Part shown: positions 50,226 to 59,724 of the stretch, in pieces
Layout of the letters: each line of letters opens with the position of its first letter
Position numbering within the stretch: the first letter of the stretch is position 1
Assembly (NCBI RefSeq): GCF_041438865.1
Contig: NZ_CP109450.1
Span: forward strand, 6,574,001-6,638,000
Direction: 5' to 3'
Length of the DNA stretch: 64,000 bases
Source: Streptomyces sp. NBC_01471
GTDB lineage: Bacteria > Actinomycetota > Actinomycetes > Streptomycetales > Streptomycetaceae
Position numbers and translations under genes: made by a program
Notes under the pieces: model-generated
The model's input: the letters and a program-made list of their open reading frames with translations, nothing else
Databases searched by the model: none
What the model was told of the DNA's origin: nothing

Positions 50226-51002
50226 TCACGCGAAGGCGAGGTTGTACAGACCGCCTGCGAGAGCGCCGCCTATGAGCGGGCCCGCCACGGGTATCCACGC
50301 GTAGCTCCAGTCCGAGCTGCCCTTGTGGGGGAGCCGCAGCAGGGAGTGGACGATACGCGGGCCGAGGTCACGGACCGGGTTGATGGCGTAACCGGTCGGA
50401 CCGCCGAGCGACAGCCCGATGGAGACGACGACCAGCGCGGTGATCAGTGCGCCGAGGGTGCTCAGACCCTTGCCGTCCGCGCTCAGCCCCTGGGTCAGGA
50501 TCGCCAGGACGAGGACCAGGGTGCCGATGATCTCGGTGGCCAGGTTCTGCGCCACGTTGCGGATCTCGGGCGAGGTGAAGAAGACGCCGCCCACCGGGCC
50601 GGGGCCCGGCTCGCTCTTCGCGGGGCTCTTGTCCAGCGCCACGATCTCCGGGTCCTTCAGGTGGGCCTGGAAGTGACCGTAGTACGCCACCCAGACGAGC
50701 GCCGCGCCGATCATGGCGCCGAGCAGCTGCGAGCCGAGGTACAGGGGCACGTCGCTCCACGCGGTGTCGCCCTTGACGGCCAGGCCTATGGTCACCGCCG
50801 GGTTCAGCTGCGCGCCGGAGATGCCCGTGGAGATGTAGGCGGCGGTCAGAACGGCGAAACCCCAGCCGAACGTGACGGCCAGCCAGCCCGCGTCCTTGGC
50901 CTTGGAGCGCTTCAGGGTTACGCCGGCGCACACGCCGGCGCCGAGCAGTACGAGTACGGCGGTACCGATGGTCTCGCCGATGAAGATGTCGGAGCTGGAC
51001 AC
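50226..51002 (-). CDS. glpF: Glycerol facilitator (MIP family)
   Basis: A protein of 258 aa from the GTG at 51002, with AAAGGAG upstream. Six membrane segments and two half-helix loops are visible. The first loop has the canonical NPA (GAQLNPAVTIG, Asn67). The second reads NPVRDLGPR, with valine in place of the usual alanine, while the aspartate typical of glycerol-conducting members is present. It admits glycerol by diffusion. It is the first structural gene of the operon, preceded by a GylR-like palindrome. Confidence 0.93.
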   Translation of the reverse strand: MSSSDIFIGETIGTAVLVLLGAGVCAGVTLKRSKAKDAGWLAVTFGWGFAVLTAAYISTGISGAQLNPAVTIGLAVKGDTAWSDVPLYLGSQLLGAMIGAALVWVAYYGHFQAHLKDPEIVALDKSPAKSEPGPGPVGGVFFTSPEIRNVAQNLATEIIGTLVLVLAILTQGLSADGKGLSTLGALITALVVVSIGLSLGGPTGYAINPVRDLGPRIVHSLLRLPHKGSSDWSYAWIPVAGPLIGGALAGGLYNLAFA

Positions 51003-51128
51003 CCGCGACTCCTTTGTCCTTCGTCCAGGGGAAGCCGGACACCGGTTTCCTCCGGTCGTCCGCGCCCTCAGGTGAGGGCGTTGCCGGCCCTTTGGCACTG
51101 TCACACCTTAACGCCTATTTCCGGTAGG

Positions 51129-51147
51129 TGTTCGACAATGCCGACCG
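51129..51147. promoter_or_regulatory. GylR-like operator upstream of glpF
   Basis: tgttcgacaatgccgaccg matches the near-perfect palindrome upstream of gylR in 15 of 19 positions and lies about 130 bases upstream of the glpF start. It is probably bound by the IclR-type regulator encoded next door. Confidence 0.65.
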
Positions 51148-51285
51148 ATGAACGGCAGTTTTGTCCTGCGGTCGGTAAAGGTCAAGAGGCTGTGACGTGA
51201 AACTCGATCAGGGTTTCCGCCGGGGCCTGATCGGGGGCGGCCACGGGCCGTGGAAAGGGCCCGGGAACCGTGCCCGCCGCGCGCC

Positions 51286-52050
51286 TCAGAAGCGGCCGGC
51301 GCCCAGATCGCGCGAGACGGAGCGGGCGCAGTCGCGCACCGCGGCCACCAGCTCGGGGCGCAGCTCCCCGTCCACGCAGACCCGCTCGACCGCACCGGTC
51401 ACCGCGATGGCGCCCAGCGGCATCCTGCGCCGGTCGTGGATGGGGGCGGCCACCGAAGCCACGCCCTCCCAGGTCTCCTCGACGTCGGAGCCCCAGCCGC
51501 GCGCCCTGGTGAGGTCGAGCACCGATTCGAACGGCTCCAGGTCGCTGACCGTGCGCGGGGTGAAGCTCTCGCGCTCGGTCTCCAGGGCTTCGCTGTGCGC
51601 CACCGGGTCGTATGCCGAGAGCACCTTGCCGAGGGCGCTGGAGTGCAGTGGCTGCATGGCTCCGACCTCCAGCACCTGGCGGCTGTCGTCGGGTCGGAAG
51701 ACATGGTGGACGATGAGGACGCCCCGCTGGTGCAGCACGCCCAGATAGACGCTCTCACCGCTGGAGCGGGCCAGGTCGTCGGTCCAGACGAGGGCGCGTG
51801 CCCGCAGCTCGTGCACGTCCAGATAGCTGTTGCCCAGACGCAGCAGCTCGGCTCCCAGCTGATAGCGCCCGGACGCCGGGTCCTGCTCCACGAAGCCTTC
51901 CTGCTGGAGGGTGCGCAGGATGCCGTGGGCGGTGCCCTTGGCCAGGTCGAGGGAGGAGGCGATGTCGGACAGCCCGAGCCGCCGCTCGCCGCCCGCCAGC
52001 AGCCTCAGCATCGCAGCCGCCCGCTCCAGGGACTGAATGTTCTTCGCCAT
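51286..52050 (-). CDS. gylR: IclR-family regulator of the glycerol operon
   Basis: A protein of 254 aa from the ATG at 52050, preceded by GGAGG. The N-terminal winged helix (QSLERAAAMLRLLAGGERRL, then LAKGTAHGILRTLQQEGFV) and the C-terminal IclR effector domain (MQPLHSSALGKVLSAYDP, GWGSDVEETWEGVASVAAP) are complete. It is immediately upstream of glpF-glpK-glpD on the same strand, as GylR is in S. coelicolor, where it represses the operon and itself until glycerol 3-phosphate is present. Palindromes upstream of both gylR and glpF agree with that. Confidence 0.93.
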   Translation of the reverse strand: MAKNIQSLERAAAMLRLLAGGERRLGLSDIASSLDLAKGTAHGILRTLQQEGFVEQDPASGRYQLGAELLRLGNSYLDVHELRARALVWTDDLARSSGESVYLGVLHQRGVLIVHHVFRPDDSRQVLEVGAMQPLHSSALGKVLSAYDPVAHSEALETERESFTPRTVSDLEPFESVLDLTRARGWGSDVEETWEGVASVAAPIHDRRRMPLGAIAVTGAVERVCVDGELRPELVAAVRDCARSVSRDLGAGRF

Positions 52051-52089
52051 TGCTGAGCCACCCTCCACGCTGTTCGGCAATGCTGAACA
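52043..52089. promoter_or_regulatory. GylR-like operators at the gylR start
   Basis: tgttcggcaatgctgaaca (52071-52089) is a nearly perfect 19-bp palindrome upstream of gylR. A weaker copy, ttcgccattgctgagc (52043-52058), overlaps the start codon itself. Two sites in tandem would let GylR control its own expression. Confidence 0.7.
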
Positions 52090-52290
52090 CTATCGGTCCA
52101 TGTCGACCCAGTGTCACGCGGAGTGCGGCCGGGCGGTACCCGACCCTTCCACAGTCCCCTGCGGTGGCAGGGGCGTCCGCCCCGTGGAACGCCGGCCCCG
52201 ATCGGCGCCGTCCCCGTTACCCTGGCGAGGTGCGCCATCCTGCCGGAAGGCGCAAAGCCGACAGCCGTCGCATCCCAGGGAGTACATTCC

Positions 52291-55200
52291 ATGGCCTCGT
52301 CGCCAGCCCCTTCCGCTGACAGCCGGACCCGAGCCGACGCCCTCCGAGAGGCACTGGCCACCCGCGTGGTGGTGGCCGACGGTGCGATGGGCACGATGCT
52401 GCAGGCGCAGGATCCCACTCTTGAGGACTTCCAGCAGCTGGAGGGCTGCAACGAGATTCTCAACGTGACCAGGCCGGACATCGTCCGCTCGGTGCACGAG
52501 GAGTACTTCGCTGTCGGCGTCGACTGTGTGGAGACGAACACCTTCGGGTCGAACCACTCGGCGGCGAACGAGTACGACATCGCCGACCGGATCGTGGAGC
52601 TGTCCGAGGCGGGCGCCCGTATCGCCCGGGAGGTCGCCGACGAGTTCGGCGCGAAGGACGGCCGCCAGCGCTGGGTTCTCGGCTCGATCGGTCCCGGCAC
52701 CAAGCTGCCGTCGCTCGGCCACACCACGTACGACGTGCTGCGGGACGGCTACCAGCAGAACGCCGAGGGCCTGCTCGCCGGCGGCGCGGACGCCCTGATC
52801 GTGGAAACCACGCAGGACCTGCTGCAGACCAAGTCGAGCCTGATCGGCGCGCGTCGCGCGATGGACGCCCTGGGTATCGACGTGCCGCTGATCTGCTCGC
52901 TCGCCTTCGAGACGACCGGCGTCATGCTGCTCGGCTCCGAGATCGGGGCGGCGCTGACCGCCCTGGAGCCGCTGGGCATCGACCTGATCGGGCTGAACTG
53001 CTCGACGGGCCCGGCCGAGATGAGCGAACACCTGCGTTATCTGGCGCGCCACTCGCGTACGCCGCTGATGTGCATGCCGAATGCGGGCCTGCCCGTGCTG
53101 ACCAAGGACGGTGCGCACTTCCCGCTCGACCCCGAGGGGCTGGCTGACGCGCAGGAAGTATTCGTGAGCGACTACGGCCTGTCCCTGATCGGCGGCTGCT
53201 GCGGGACGACGCCCGAGCATCTGCGCCAGGTCGTCGAGCGCGCCCGCGCCCTCACGCCCACCGTGCGCGACCCGCGCCCCGAGCCGGGCGCGGCCTCCCT
53301 CTACCAGAGCGTTCCGTTCCGGCAGGACACGGCGTACATGGCGATCGGTGAGCGGACGAACGCGAACGGGTCGAAGAAGTTCCGTGAGGCGATGCTGGAG
53401 GCCCGCTGGGACGACTGCGTGGAGATGGCGCGCGACCAGATCCGTGAGGGCGCCCACATGCTCGACCTGTGCGTCGACTACGTGGGCCGCGACGGGGTGG
53501 CCGACATGGCCGAGCTGGCCGGCCGCTTCGCCACCGCATCGACCCTGCCGATCGTGCTGGACTCCACCGAACTGCCGGTGCTGCAGGCCGGGTTGGAGAA
53601 GCTGGGGGGCCGGGCGGTCCTCAACTCCGTCAACTACGAGGACGGTGACGGGCCCGAGTCCCGCTTCGCCAGGGTGACCGGGCTGGCGAAGGAGCACGGC
53701 GCCGCGCTGATCGCGCTGACCATCGACGAGGAGGGCCAGGCGCGTACGGTCGAGCACAAGGTCGCCGTCGCCGAGCGGCTGATCGAGGACCTGACCGGCA
53801 ACTGGGGTGTGCGCGAGTCGGACATCCTCATCGACACCCTGACCTTCACCATCTGCACCGGTCAGGAGGAGTCCCGCGGCGACGGGATCGCCACCATCGA
53901 GGCGATCCGTGAGCTGAAGCGCCGCCACCCGGACGTCCAGACCACGCTGGGCCTGTCCAACATCTCCTTCGGCCTCAACCCGGCCGCCCGGGTGGTGCTG
54001 AACTCCGTCTTCCTGGACGAGTGCGTCAAGGCTGGGCTGGATTCGGCGATCGTGCACGCCTCGAAGATCCTGCCGATCGCGCGTCTGGAGGAGGAACAGG
54101 TCAAGGTGGCCCTCGACCTGATCCACGACCGGCGCGCCGAGGGCTACGACCCCCTGCAGAAGCTCATGGAGCTCTTCGAGGGCGTCAACATGAAGTCCAT
54201 GAAGCAGGGCAGGGCCGAGGAACTCATGGCGCTCCCGCTGGACGAGCGCCTGCAGCGGCGCATCATCGACGGCGAGAAGAACGGCCTGGAGGCCGACCTC
54301 GACGAAGCACTCCAGGACCGCCCGGCGCTGGACATCGTCAACGCCACCCTCCTGGAGGGCATGAAGGTCGTCGGTGAGCTCTTCGGTTCCGGCCAGATGC
54401 AGCTGCCGTTCGTGCTCCAGTCGGCCGAGGTGATGAAGAGCGCGGTGGCCCATCTGGAGCCGCACATGGAGAAGACCGACGACGACGGCAAGGGCACCAT
54501 CGTCCTGGCCACGGTCCGCGGCGACGTCCACGACATCGGCAAGAACCTCGTCGACATCATCCTGACCAACAACGGCTACAACGTCGTCAACCTGGGCATC
54601 AAGCAGCCCGTCTCCGCGATCCTGGAAGCCGCCGAGGAGCACAAGGCCGACGTCATCGGCATGTCCGGCCTCCTCGTCAAGTCCACCGTGATCATGAAGG
54701 AGAACCTGCAGGAGCTGAACCAGCGCAAGCTGGCGGCCGACTTCCCCGTCATCCTGGGCGGTGCCGCGCTGACCAGGGCGTACGTGGAGCAGGACCTCCA
54801 CGAGATCTACGAGGGCGAAGTCCGCTACGCCCGCGACGCGTTCGAGGGCCTGCGCCTGATGGACGCCCTCATCGGCGTCAAGCGCGGTGTCCCCGGCGCC
54901 GTACTGCCCGATCTCAAGCAGCGCCGGGTGCCCAAGCGGGACACCGCCGCCGTGCCGGAGGTCCAGGAGCCCGAGGGGTCCGTCCGCTCGGACGTCTCCG
55001 TCGACAACCCGGTCCCGGAGCCGCCGTTCTGGGGGACCCGGGTCGTCAAGGGCATCCAGCTCAAGGAGTACGCGTCCTGGCTGGACGAGGGCGCCCTGTT
55101 CAAGGGGCAGTGGGGACTCAAGGAGGCTCGCAAGGGCGAAGGCCCCACCTACGAGGAGCTGGTCGAGACCGAGGGACGCCCGCATCTGCGCGGCTGGCTG

Positions 55201-55806
55201 GACCAGTTGCACACCAAGAACATGCTGGAGGCGGCCGTGGTCTACGGTTACTTCCCCTGCGTGTCCAAGGGCGACGACCTGATCCTCCTCAACGACGACG
55301 GCAGTGAGCGCACCCGCTTCACCTTCCCCCGCCAGCGCCGCGGCCGCCGTCTGTGCCTGGCGGACTTCTTCCGCCCGGAGGAGTCCGGGCAGCGGGACGT
55401 GATCGGCCTCCAGGTCGTCACGGTCGGCTCGAAGATCGGTGAGGCCACCGCCGAGCTGTTCGAGGCGAACTCCTACCGGGACTACCTCGAACTGCACGGT
55501 CTGTCGGTGCAGTTGGCGGAAGCCCTCGCGGAGTACTGGCACGCGCGGGTCCGCTCCGAGCTCGGCTACGCGGGCGAGGACCCCTCCGAGGTCCAGGACA
55601 TGTTCGCGCTCAAGTACCGCGGCGCGCGTTTCTCCCTCGGTTACGGCGCCTGCCCCGACCTGGAGGACCGCGCGAAGATCGCCGAGCTGCTCCAGCCGGA
55701 GCGGATCGGGGTCCACCTCTCGGAGGAGTTCCAGCTCCACCCCGAGCAGTCCACCGACGCGATCATCATCCACCACCCCGAGGCCAAGTACTTCAACGCC
55801 CGGTAG
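52291..55806 (+). CDS. metH: Cobalamin-dependent methionine synthase
   Basis: A protein of 1171 aa from the ATG at 52291. The modules are in the usual order. First is a homocysteine-binding barrel (VVADGAMGTMLQ, zinc cysteines in LNCSTGP and IGGCCGTTPEH). Next is a methyltetrahydrofolate-binding barrel (AIGERTNANGSKKF to about residue 620). Then comes the cobalamin domain with GDVHDIGKN near residue 745, whose His binds cobalt. Last is the reactivation domain with SAM-binding SLGYGACPDLEDR near residue 1113. It transfers a methyl group to homocysteine. It is monocistronic and divergent from gylR. I could not identify a riboswitch in the 200 bases upstream. Confidence 0.97.
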   Translation: MASSPAPSADSRTRADALREALATRVVVADGAMGTMLQAQDPTLEDFQQLEGCNEILNVTRPDIVRSVHEEYFAVGVDCVETNTFGSNHSAANEYDIADRIVELSEAGARIAREVADEFGAKDGRQRWVLGSIGPGTKLPSLGHTTYDVLRDGYQQNAEGLLAGGADALIVETTQDLLQTKSSLIGARRAMDALGIDVPLICSLAFETTGVMLLGSEIGAALTALEPLGIDLIGLNCSTGPAEMSEHLRYLARHSRTPLMCMPNAGLPVLTKDGAHFPLDPEGLADAQEVFVSDYGLSLIGGCCGTTPEHLRQVVERARALTPTVRDPRPEPGAASLYQSVPFRQDTAYMAIGERTNANGSKKFREAMLEARWDDCVEMARDQIREGAHMLDLCVDYVGRDGVADMAELAGRFATASTLPIVLDSTELPVLQAGLEKLGGRAVLNSVNYEDGDGPESRFARVTGLAKEHGAALIALTIDEEGQARTVEHKVAVAERLIEDLTGNWGVRESDILIDTLTFTICTGQEESRGDGIATIEAIRELKRRHPDVQTTLGLSNISFGLNPAARVVLNSVFLDECVKAGLDSAIVHASKILPIARLEEEQVKVALDLIHDRRAEGYDPLQKLMELFEGVNMKSMKQGRAEELMALPLDERLQRRIIDGEKNGLEADLDEALQDRPALDIVNATLLEGMKVVGELFGSGQMQLPFVLQSAEVMKSAVAHLEPHMEKTDDDGKGTIVLATVRGDVHDIGKNLVDIILTNNGYNVVNLGIKQPVSAILEAAEEHKADVIGMSGLLVKSTVIMKENLQELNQRKLAADFPVILGGAALTRAYVEQDLHEIYEGEVRYARDAFEGLRLMDALIGVKRGVPGAVLPDLKQRRVPKRDTAAVPEVQEPEGSVRSDVSVDNPVPEPPFWGTRVVKGIQLKEYASWLDEGALFKGQWGLKEARKGEGPTYEELVETEGRPHLRGWLDQLHTKNMLEAAVVYGYFPCVSKGDDLILLNDDGSERTRFTFPRQRRGRRLCLADFFRPEESGQRDVIGLQVVTVGSKIGEATAELFEANSYRDYLELHGLSVQLAEALAEYWHARVRSELGYAGEDPSEVQDMFALKYRGARFSLGYGACPDLEDRAKIAELLQPERIGVHLSEEFQLHPEQSTDAIIIHHPEAKYFNAR

Positions 55807-55849
55807 CCCGGTAGCCCGGTAGCCCGGTAGCCCGGTAGCCCAGCAGCCC
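55802..55849. repeat. Tandem 8-bp repeat overlapping the metH stop codon
   Basis: Five perfect copies of ggtagccc run from 55802 to 55841, followed by one degenerate copy agcagccc. The metH stop codon TAG is in the first copy. The unit length of 8 is not a multiple of three, but because termination occurs in the first unit the protein does not change with copy number. Confidence 0.95.
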
Positions 55850-55994
55850 GGTCGCTCGCCGGCGTCCGCAGATGCGCCGTATCGCAGCGCGCACCGGACC
55901 GTCCCGACGTACACTTATCGGTCCGGTGCAGGCCGGTTGCCTTCCCAGCAGGGCGGGTGACCGGCCTTCGTGTCCCACCAGGAGGTGTCCCCGT

Positions 55995-56708
55995 ATGACC
56001 AGTACGGTTACCGCGCTCGATACCCGTATGGCCGAAGGCGCAGCTCTGCAGGCCGTCCTGCTCGACATGGACGGCACTCTGGTGGACACCGAGGGCATCT
56101 GGTGGGACGCCGAGGTGGAGGTGTTCGGCGCCCTCGGCCACCGGCTCGACGAAAGCTGGCGGGACACCGTGGTCGGCGGGCCCATGACCCGGAGCGCCGG
56201 ATACCTCATCGAGGTCACCGGCGCGGACATCGCGCTCCCCGAGCTGACCACACTGCTCAACGACCGGTTCGAGGCGCGGATCTCGGGCGGGGTGCCGCTG
56301 ATGCCCGGGGCGCTGCGGCTGCTCACCGAACTGGCCGCCCACGGTGTCCCCACGGCCCTGGTGTCCGCCTCGCACCGCCGGATCATCGACCGGGTCCTCA
56401 CGTCGCTCGGCCCGGCCAACTTCGCCCTGACGGTCGCCGGCGACGAGGTGGCGCGGACGAAGCCGCACCCGGATCCCTACCTCACCGCCGCGGCCGGCCT
56501 GGACGCCGATCCGGCCCGCTGTGCGGTCATCGAGGACACCGCGACCGGAGTGGCGGCGGCGGAGGCCGCAGGCTGCCGGGTGGTGGCCGTACCCTCCGTG
56601 GCACCGATCGCCGCAGCGGACGGACGCGTAGTCGTCGGATCTCTGGAAGAAGTCGACCTGGGCTTTCTCAGGGCACTGGTCAACGGAATGCACCGAGCCG
56701 GACACTGA
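55995..56708 (+). CDS. HAD-family phosphatase
   Basis: A protein of 237 aa from the ATG at 55995, with GGAGG upstream. Motifs are the nucleophile DMDGTLVDTE, the Ser/Thr in TALVSASHRR, the Lys in RTKPHPDPY and the acidic motif VIEDTATGVAAAEAAG. The cap domain is of the beta-phosphoglucomutase/sugar phosphatase type. Substrate unknown. It is on the same strand as metH, 188 bases downstream. Confidence 0.9.
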   Translation: MTSTVTALDTRMAEGAALQAVLLDMDGTLVDTEGIWWDAEVEVFGALGHRLDESWRDTVVGGPMTRSAGYLIEVTGADIALPELTTLLNDRFEARISGGVPLMPGALRLLTELAAHGVPTALVSASHRRIIDRVLTSLGPANFALTVAGDEVARTKPHPDPYLTAAAGLDADPARCAVIEDTATGVAAAEAAGCRVVAVPSVAPIAAADGRVVVGSLEEVDLGFLRALVNGMHRAGH

Positions 56709-57195
56709 GCGTGCTGACTTTGTTTTGAAGAGAATCGGTGTCCGCCATCCACCTGCATTTACGTGAACATGAAGAGAGGGCTTCGTGCTTTACGAAAGCC
56801 GAGCCCGGAGTGACGTTCATCACCTGATGAAACATCGACACGGGGCCGTTTGCGTGCTGCGAGCGGCGAATCACCGCTCAGCACATGCCCATGTGTCCCG
56901 ATTGGTGAAGCGGTGTACGAATCATTTCGGTGGTCGGATATTGACGCTCCGCTATTCGTGAAGGTGGTGTGGATCCCACCCAAGTCGCCCCCGGTCCGGG
57001 TTTCCTGACGTTCCCCACTAATCTCATGGCGAGAACTTCGCCGTACACTTCTGTGCCCCCGGTGCCCACCAAGCGGCCGGGATCACCGGACTGATCGCTC
57101 TGTACCCGGCCCGATCGCCCCGCCCCGATCGGGCGGCAGCGGCGGAGTGTCTGTACATCGCTGTATCCCAGTGCCGGATGAGGAGAACGTCCAGA
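56709..57195. other. Gene-free stretch before the peptide-binding lipoprotein
   Basis: These 487 bases hold no convincing gene. The first half is clearly less GC-rich than its surroundings. A hairpin at 56854-56884 (gtgct and gagcgg pairing with ccgctc and agcac, with a two-base bulge) is present. A purine-rich ribosome site, GAGGAG, precedes the next gene. The region probably holds a terminator for the phosphatase gene and the promoter of the lipoprotein gene. Confidence 0.5.
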
Positions 57196-58797
57196 ATGAA
57201 CCGCAAGACTCTGGTGCTGCCGGCGATAGTGTGCCTGCTCGCTCCGGTACTCGCCGCGTGCGGCGGCACAGGAAGCGGCGACGACGGTGGCAAGGCCATC
57301 GTCGTGGGCACGACGGACTTCATCGAGTCCGGCGCGAAGGCTCCGGCTCCTCTCGACCCCGCCTACACCTATGACACCGGCGTCTGGAACTTCCTGCGCC
57401 CGACCCTCCAGTCGCTGATGCAGATGCCGCGTGGTGGCGGCCTGCCGGTGCCGGACGCCGCCAGCGACTGCCGCTTCACGGACACCGAGAACGAGAGCTA
57501 CCGCTGCAAGCTCCGCAGCGGGCTGGAGTTCGCCAACGGCGACCCCCTCACGGCAGCCGATGTGAAGTACTCGATGGAGCGCGTCACCCGCATCCACGAC
57601 CCGAACGGGCCGGCCGGTCTGCTGGACAACATCGACACCATCGAGACCCTGAGCTCTCACGAGCTGGTCTTCCACCTCAAGACGTCCGACGCCACCTTCC
57701 CGTACAAGCTGGCGACCCCGGCCGCGGGCATCGTGGAGAAGAGCCAGTACGCGCCGAACAAGCTGCGCAAGGGCTTCGTGGTCGACGGCTCGGGCCCGTA
57801 CACCTTCAAGGCGCAGGTCAGCAACGGACGTCTCCAGAAGGCGATCTTCACCAAGAACCCCCACTACAAGGGTTCGCTGAAGCTGCAGAACGACAAGGTC
57901 GAGATCGATTCCTTCGCCGACGCCGCGGGCATGGGCTCCGCGCTGAAGTCCGGGAAGATCGACATGATGGCCCGCACCCTCTCCCCGGAGCAGATCAAGA
58001 AGTTCTCGGACGGCTCGTCGCCGAACATCAACTTTATCGAGAGCCCCGGTCTGGAGATCCGCTACCTCGGCTTCAACACGAATGACACGTCGGTGAAGAA
58101 CAAGGCGGTCCGCCAGGCGATGGCCGCCCTTGTCGACCGCGGTCAGATCGCCAGCCAGGTGTACGGCGCGACCGCCGAGCCGCTCTACTCGCTGATCCCC
58201 ACCGGTATCGGCGGCCACACGAATTCGTTCTTCAACAAGTACGGCGATCCGAGCAAGAGCGAGGCCACCCAGATCCTGCACTCCGCGGGGATCAACGACA
58301 AGGTCAAGCTGACGCTGCATTACACGAGCGACCACTACGGGCCGGGTACGGCGAAGGAGTTCGCGCTGCTCAAGAAGCAGCTGAACGCCTCCGGACTCTT
58401 CGATGTGTCGGTCCAGGGCCACAAGTGGGCCCAGTTCCGCCCCGCCGAGCTGAAGGGTGACTACGCGGTCTACGGCATGGGCTGGTTCCCGGACTTCCCC
58501 GACGCGGACAACTTCATCGCGCCGTTCCTCAGCAAGGGGAACTTCCTCAACCTGCCCTATGCGAACAGCACCATCCGCGACAAGTACATCCCGGATTCCC
58601 GCCGTGCCGCGGACCGCACCACGGCGATGGCCCCGCTCCAGAAGATCCAGGACACCGTCGCGGACGACGTCCCCGTGCTGCCGCTCTGGCAGAACAAGCA
58701 GTACGTGGCGGCCCGGGACGACCTCACCGGTGCGGAGTGGGCGCTCAGCAACTCGTCCGCCCTGCAGATCTGGGAGCTCGGCCGCGGCGTCAGCTGA
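57196..58797 (+). CDS. Peptide/nickel-type ABC substrate-binding lipoprotein
   Basis: A protein of 533 aa from the ATG at 57196. The signal peptide ends in lipobox LAAC. The mature part is an SBP family 5 (OppA/DppA-like) fold with PLTAADVKYSMERVT, GSGPYTFK, RYLGFNTNDTSVKNKAVRQA and the late YGMGWFPDFPDADNF. No permease or ATPase genes are adjacent, so it is an orphan component that must work with a transporter encoded elsewhere or act in signalling. Ligand unknown. Confidence 0.9.
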   Translation: MNRKTLVLPAIVCLLAPVLAACGGTGSGDDGGKAIVVGTTDFIESGAKAPAPLDPAYTYDTGVWNFLRPTLQSLMQMPRGGGLPVPDAASDCRFTDTENESYRCKLRSGLEFANGDPLTAADVKYSMERVTRIHDPNGPAGLLDNIDTIETLSSHELVFHLKTSDATFPYKLATPAAGIVEKSQYAPNKLRKGFVVDGSGPYTFKAQVSNGRLQKAIFTKNPHYKGSLKLQNDKVEIDSFADAAGMGSALKSGKIDMMARTLSPEQIKKFSDGSSPNINFIESPGLEIRYLGFNTNDTSVKNKAVRQAMAALVDRGQIASQVYGATAEPLYSLIPTGIGGHTNSFFNKYGDPSKSEATQILHSAGINDKVKLTLHYTSDHYGPGTAKEFALLKKQLNASGLFDVSVQGHKWAQFRPAELKGDYAVYGMGWFPDFPDADNFIAPFLSKGNFLNLPYANSTIRDKYIPDSRRAADRTTAMAPLQKIQDTVADDVPVLPLWQNKQYVAARDDLTGAEWALSNSSALQIWELGRGVS

Positions 58798-58932
58798 CCG
58801 GCCGGCGGCAGTACACCGCGGGCGCCCGACCCGGGCGCCGGCGGTGTGCTGCCGCCCGGGTCCGCTCCGTCGTGCTGCCGGGTTGGCCCGGTGCGCCGCC
58901 GGCTGGTCCGGAAGAGCCCGGCGGCCCGGGAG

Positions 58933-59607
58933 CTACTGCTGGGCGCCCGGGCGGACCAGACCGCTCTCGTACGCGTAGACCGCGGCCTGGACCCGGTCGC
59001 GCAGCCCCAGCTTGGTCAGTACGTGGCCCACATGCGTCTTGACCGTGGTCTCGCTGACGAACAGGTCGGCGGCGATCTCGGCGTTCGACAGGCCGCGCGC
59101 GACCAGCTTGAGGACTTCCACCTCGCGCTCGGTCAGCGTGTGCAGCGTGTTCGGAACGGGATCCTCGCCGGACGGCAGGTGGTCCGCGTACTTGTCGAGC
59201 AGCCTGCGGGTGATGCTCGGCGCCAGCATCGCCTCGCCGCCCGCCACCACCCGGATCGCCTGGACCAGTTCATTGGCGGGCGCGTCCTTGAGCAGAAAGC
59301 CGCTCGCGCCGGCCCGCAGGGCCTCCACGACGTACTCGTCCAGGTCGAAGGTGGTCAGCACCAGGACCTTCGCCGGACCGTCCCGGCCGGGGCCGGTGAT
59401 CTGGCGGGTGGCCTCGACCCCGTCCATCCGGGGCATCCGGATGTCCATCAGCACCACATCGGGCTGCAGCGCCCGGACCTGGTCGAGGGCCTGGAGGCCG
59501 TCCCCGGCCTCACCGACCACCGCGAGGTCCTGCTCGGCCTCCAGAATCATCCGGAAACCGGTGCGCAGCAGCGGCTGGTCGTCGACCAGTAGGACGCGGA
59601 TCGCCAC
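58933..59607 (-). CDS. NarL/LuxR-family response regulator (orphan)
   Basis: A protein of 224 aa. The receiver domain has the acidic pair in LLVDDQPLLR, the phosphoacceptor in VVLMDIRMPRMDG, and Lys in FLLKDAPANE. The C-terminal LuxR helix-turn-helix is LTEREVEVLKLVARGLSNAE followed by LFVSETTVKTHVGHVL. No histidine kinase gene is next to it in the window, unlike most Streptomyces NarL-type pairs. Function and targets unknown. Confidence 0.92.
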   Translation of the reverse strand: MAIRVLLVDDQPLLRTGFRMILEAEQDLAVVGEAGDGLQALDQVRALQPDVVLMDIRMPRMDGVEATRQITGPGRDGPAKVLVLTTFDLDEYVVEALRAGASGFLLKDAPANELVQAIRVVAGGEAMLAPSITRRLLDKYADHLPSGEDPVPNTLHTLTEREVEVLKLVARGLSNAEIAADLFVSETTVKTHVGHVLTKLGLRDRVQAAVYAYESGLVRPGAQQ

Positions 59608-59724
59608 GGGAACTCCTTCACTAGACCGGCCCCATTCTGCCCTGACCGGCCCACCGGGACCCGGCGGGGCGTACCGGGGGAGTCCCGGACGGATCAGACA
59701 CAGCGCCGGCCCGGCCGCCCGGAG

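Noticed and set aside
52090..52290. Cobalamin, SAM or SAH riboswitch upstream of metH
   Set aside because: The leader is GC-rich and can fold, but I could not find a convincing B12 box or the conserved cores of the SAM or SAH classes. A covariance-model search would decide.
55802..55849. CRISPR array at the metH end
   Set aside because: The units are 8 bases, contiguous and without spacers, and no cas genes are near; it is a simple tandem repeat.
52114..55914. A 1266-codon open frame antisense to metH
   Set aside because: It mirrors metH, lacks recognisable domains and reflects third-position GC bias that removes stop codons on the other strand.
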